Source of the DNA: Bacteroidetes bacterium 46-16
GTDB taxonomy: Bacteria > Bacteroidota > Bacteroidia > Chitinophagales > Chitinophagaceae
Reading direction: 5' to 3'
DNA: 64,000 bases
Assembly (NCBI GenBank): GCA_001897835.1
Contig: MKUN01000053.1
Coordinates: 124,001-188,000 of the forward strand
Shown one piece after another: positions 63,080 through 64,000 of the stretch (positions are counted from its first letter, which is position 1; every line of letters begins with the position of its first letter). A program made the translations under genes and the position numbers. The notes below the pieces were generated by a model. It was not told the DNA's origin. It saw only the letters and a program-made list of their open reading frames with translations, and did not search any database.

Positions 63080-63720
63080 AAAACATATCATATTATCACA
63101 GCCCGACAAACATCGTGATGTAAGATACCCTCTTTTTATGGTCTTGTCGATTACCGCTAACTATGCGTTTTAAGTGCTTCCCAAAGTATTTAAAGGATGT
63201 AGGCTATAAATTGACCGCCGGTATGGAACGATGACAAATCCCAAACAAACTCATTGGCGGCAGGAAGTTTTGATCCAGCCAATCATTTGTCGCTCAATCC
63301 TAACCCGGGCAACGTCCAGAGTGTCCCGACGATCCCGTCAAAAATGCACGTTCTTTGGAGGAGCAAAAAGGTAAAGGAGATGGTATTTCGCGGGCATGGT
63401 GAATATAGGAAGACCATGCCCGCTTAGAATTGGTTCCGATGGCATTCCAGTCATGTGATGCTGAATCCGGTTCGAAGAGGTGCGTACCACTGAGCGGCAG
63501 GTCAGATCTAATGTAACTCTACAGGAGAAGGATATAAAGGTAAAATAGAGAAGTATGTATCTACCATTCATCCTTCATCCCGGCAGCAAAGTAGAGGTGC
63601 AGGAATAGGGGCCATCTGCTTGAAGGATTGGAGAATATTCAAAGAGGATAATTAATCACAAATTTCTCTGAGTATCTCACCATTGACCCACAATATTTTC
63701 GTACCTCGTTGGGAGAACGG
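63080..63720. other. Gene-free interval
   Basis: No convincing gene is present. A plus-strand frame reads SKKVKEMVFRGHGEYRKTMPA and stops at about 63426, with protein-like residues but no clear start. A minus-strand 77-codon frame overlapping it looks like noise. No tRNA, terminator or repeat is evident. Confidence 0.4.
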
Positions 63721-64000
63721 TTATTTAAAGGATTTCGATATTTTACCTAATACCTGATTGAAGTAATCGCTGTGCTTTTTAGGGTAACTTATAGACAACG
63801 TATAGGTTTGATTGTCTTTGAAGTACTCTTTTATATAATAAATATCATCTTCTTGTTCCCCGCTTACGACAAACCAATTATCCTTTATCACTTTTAATGA
63901 GGGATTAACATGAGATTTTAGCAATGCTTAATAATCATCCTGCAATAATCTGAGGTTCCCAATCCCATTTGTTTCGACATCAAGCGAAATGTCATCGTAA
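63721..64000 (-). pseudogene. C-terminal gene remnant with in-frame stop, cut by the window edge
   Basis: The frame reads YDDISLDVETNGIGNLRLLQDDY, TAA at 63930-63928, then LLKSHVNPSLKVIKDNWFVVSG ... YTLSISYPKKHSDYFNQVLGKISKSFK to a stop at 63721. Both parts are in the same frame and have protein-like composition, so a nonsense mutation is likely. A separate 67-aa gene starting with TTG at 63924 is the alternative. The C-terminal pattern resembles secreted PsbP/DcrB-like proteins only loosely. The 5' part lies outside the window. Confidence 0.4.

Noticed and set aside
63338-63571. 77-codon minus-strand frame
   Set aside because: Atypical composition and it overlaps another weak frame; no support as a gene.

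Overview
The window reads as a chromosomal segment of a Bacteroidota bacterium, most likely of the Chitinophagales/Chitinophagaceae type. The signs are: many promoters with the Bacteroidota -7 box TAnnTTTG directly upstream of genes and tRNAs; three secreted proteins with type IX secretion C-terminal domains; an ECF sigma/FecR/STN signalling cassette; TonB-dependent receptors with a carboxypeptidase-regulatory-like domain; and aminofutalosine synthase (mqnE) of the futalosine menaquinone route. No rRNA, CRISPR array or complete insertion sequence is visible.

Layout. 0-8 kb: tRNA(CAT), an esterase-like lipoprotein whose best start is an ACG codon, a halogenase-like flavoprotein, small genes, and a copper pair (AraC-type regulator with a CxxC N-terminus, then CopA). 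CopA and a convergent dprA run into each other and both have lost their 3' ends. 8-17 kb: trmH, then a six-gene minus-strand cluster (ECF sigma, FecR, an STN protein with surface repeats, a second repeat protein, a DUF2807 lipoprotein, a TonB receptor). It carries three copies of one promoter element, GTAGGGGTA-N13-CTGTCWTA, before genes 1, 4 and 5, which probably defines the sigma factor's own regulon. 17-37 kb: ordinary housekeeping and accessory genes (MFS exporter, PaaI thioesterase, tRNA-Gln, a GAF/PAS protein, two GT-C-like membrane proteins, exodeoxyribonuclease III, T9SS substrates) and two ArsR/SRPBCC modules, each with paired operators spaced 28 bp apart.

37-45 kb: a type I restriction-modification operon in the order hsdM - 401-aa protein - hsdS - hsdR. 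The extra protein carries an E-x-K motif of the kind found in PD-(D/E)xK nucleases. 45-58.6 kb: mqnE, a bifunctional-nuclease-family protein, topoisomerase IV subunit A, lipoprotein paralogues, a TonB receptor operon, and an HdrB/HdrC-like iron-sulfur pair separated by a four-helix-bundle (IVP-like) gene.

58.6-64 kb is accessory. It starts at tRNA-Arg(TCT). A 15-bp copy of the tRNA T-arm lies about 90 bp beyond the tRNA and suggests an old integration scar. A large AT-rich gene of about 735 codons follows, broken by five frameshifts and one stop; one frameshift sits in a (CAAA)4 repeat. Next is an apparently intact two-gene operon, a winged-helix-like protein plus a nucleotidyltransferase with GG...NDVD motifs, which has a strong promoter and an inverted-repeat operator. 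It is a good candidate for an NTase toxin-antitoxin or defence module. The window ends in gene remnants.
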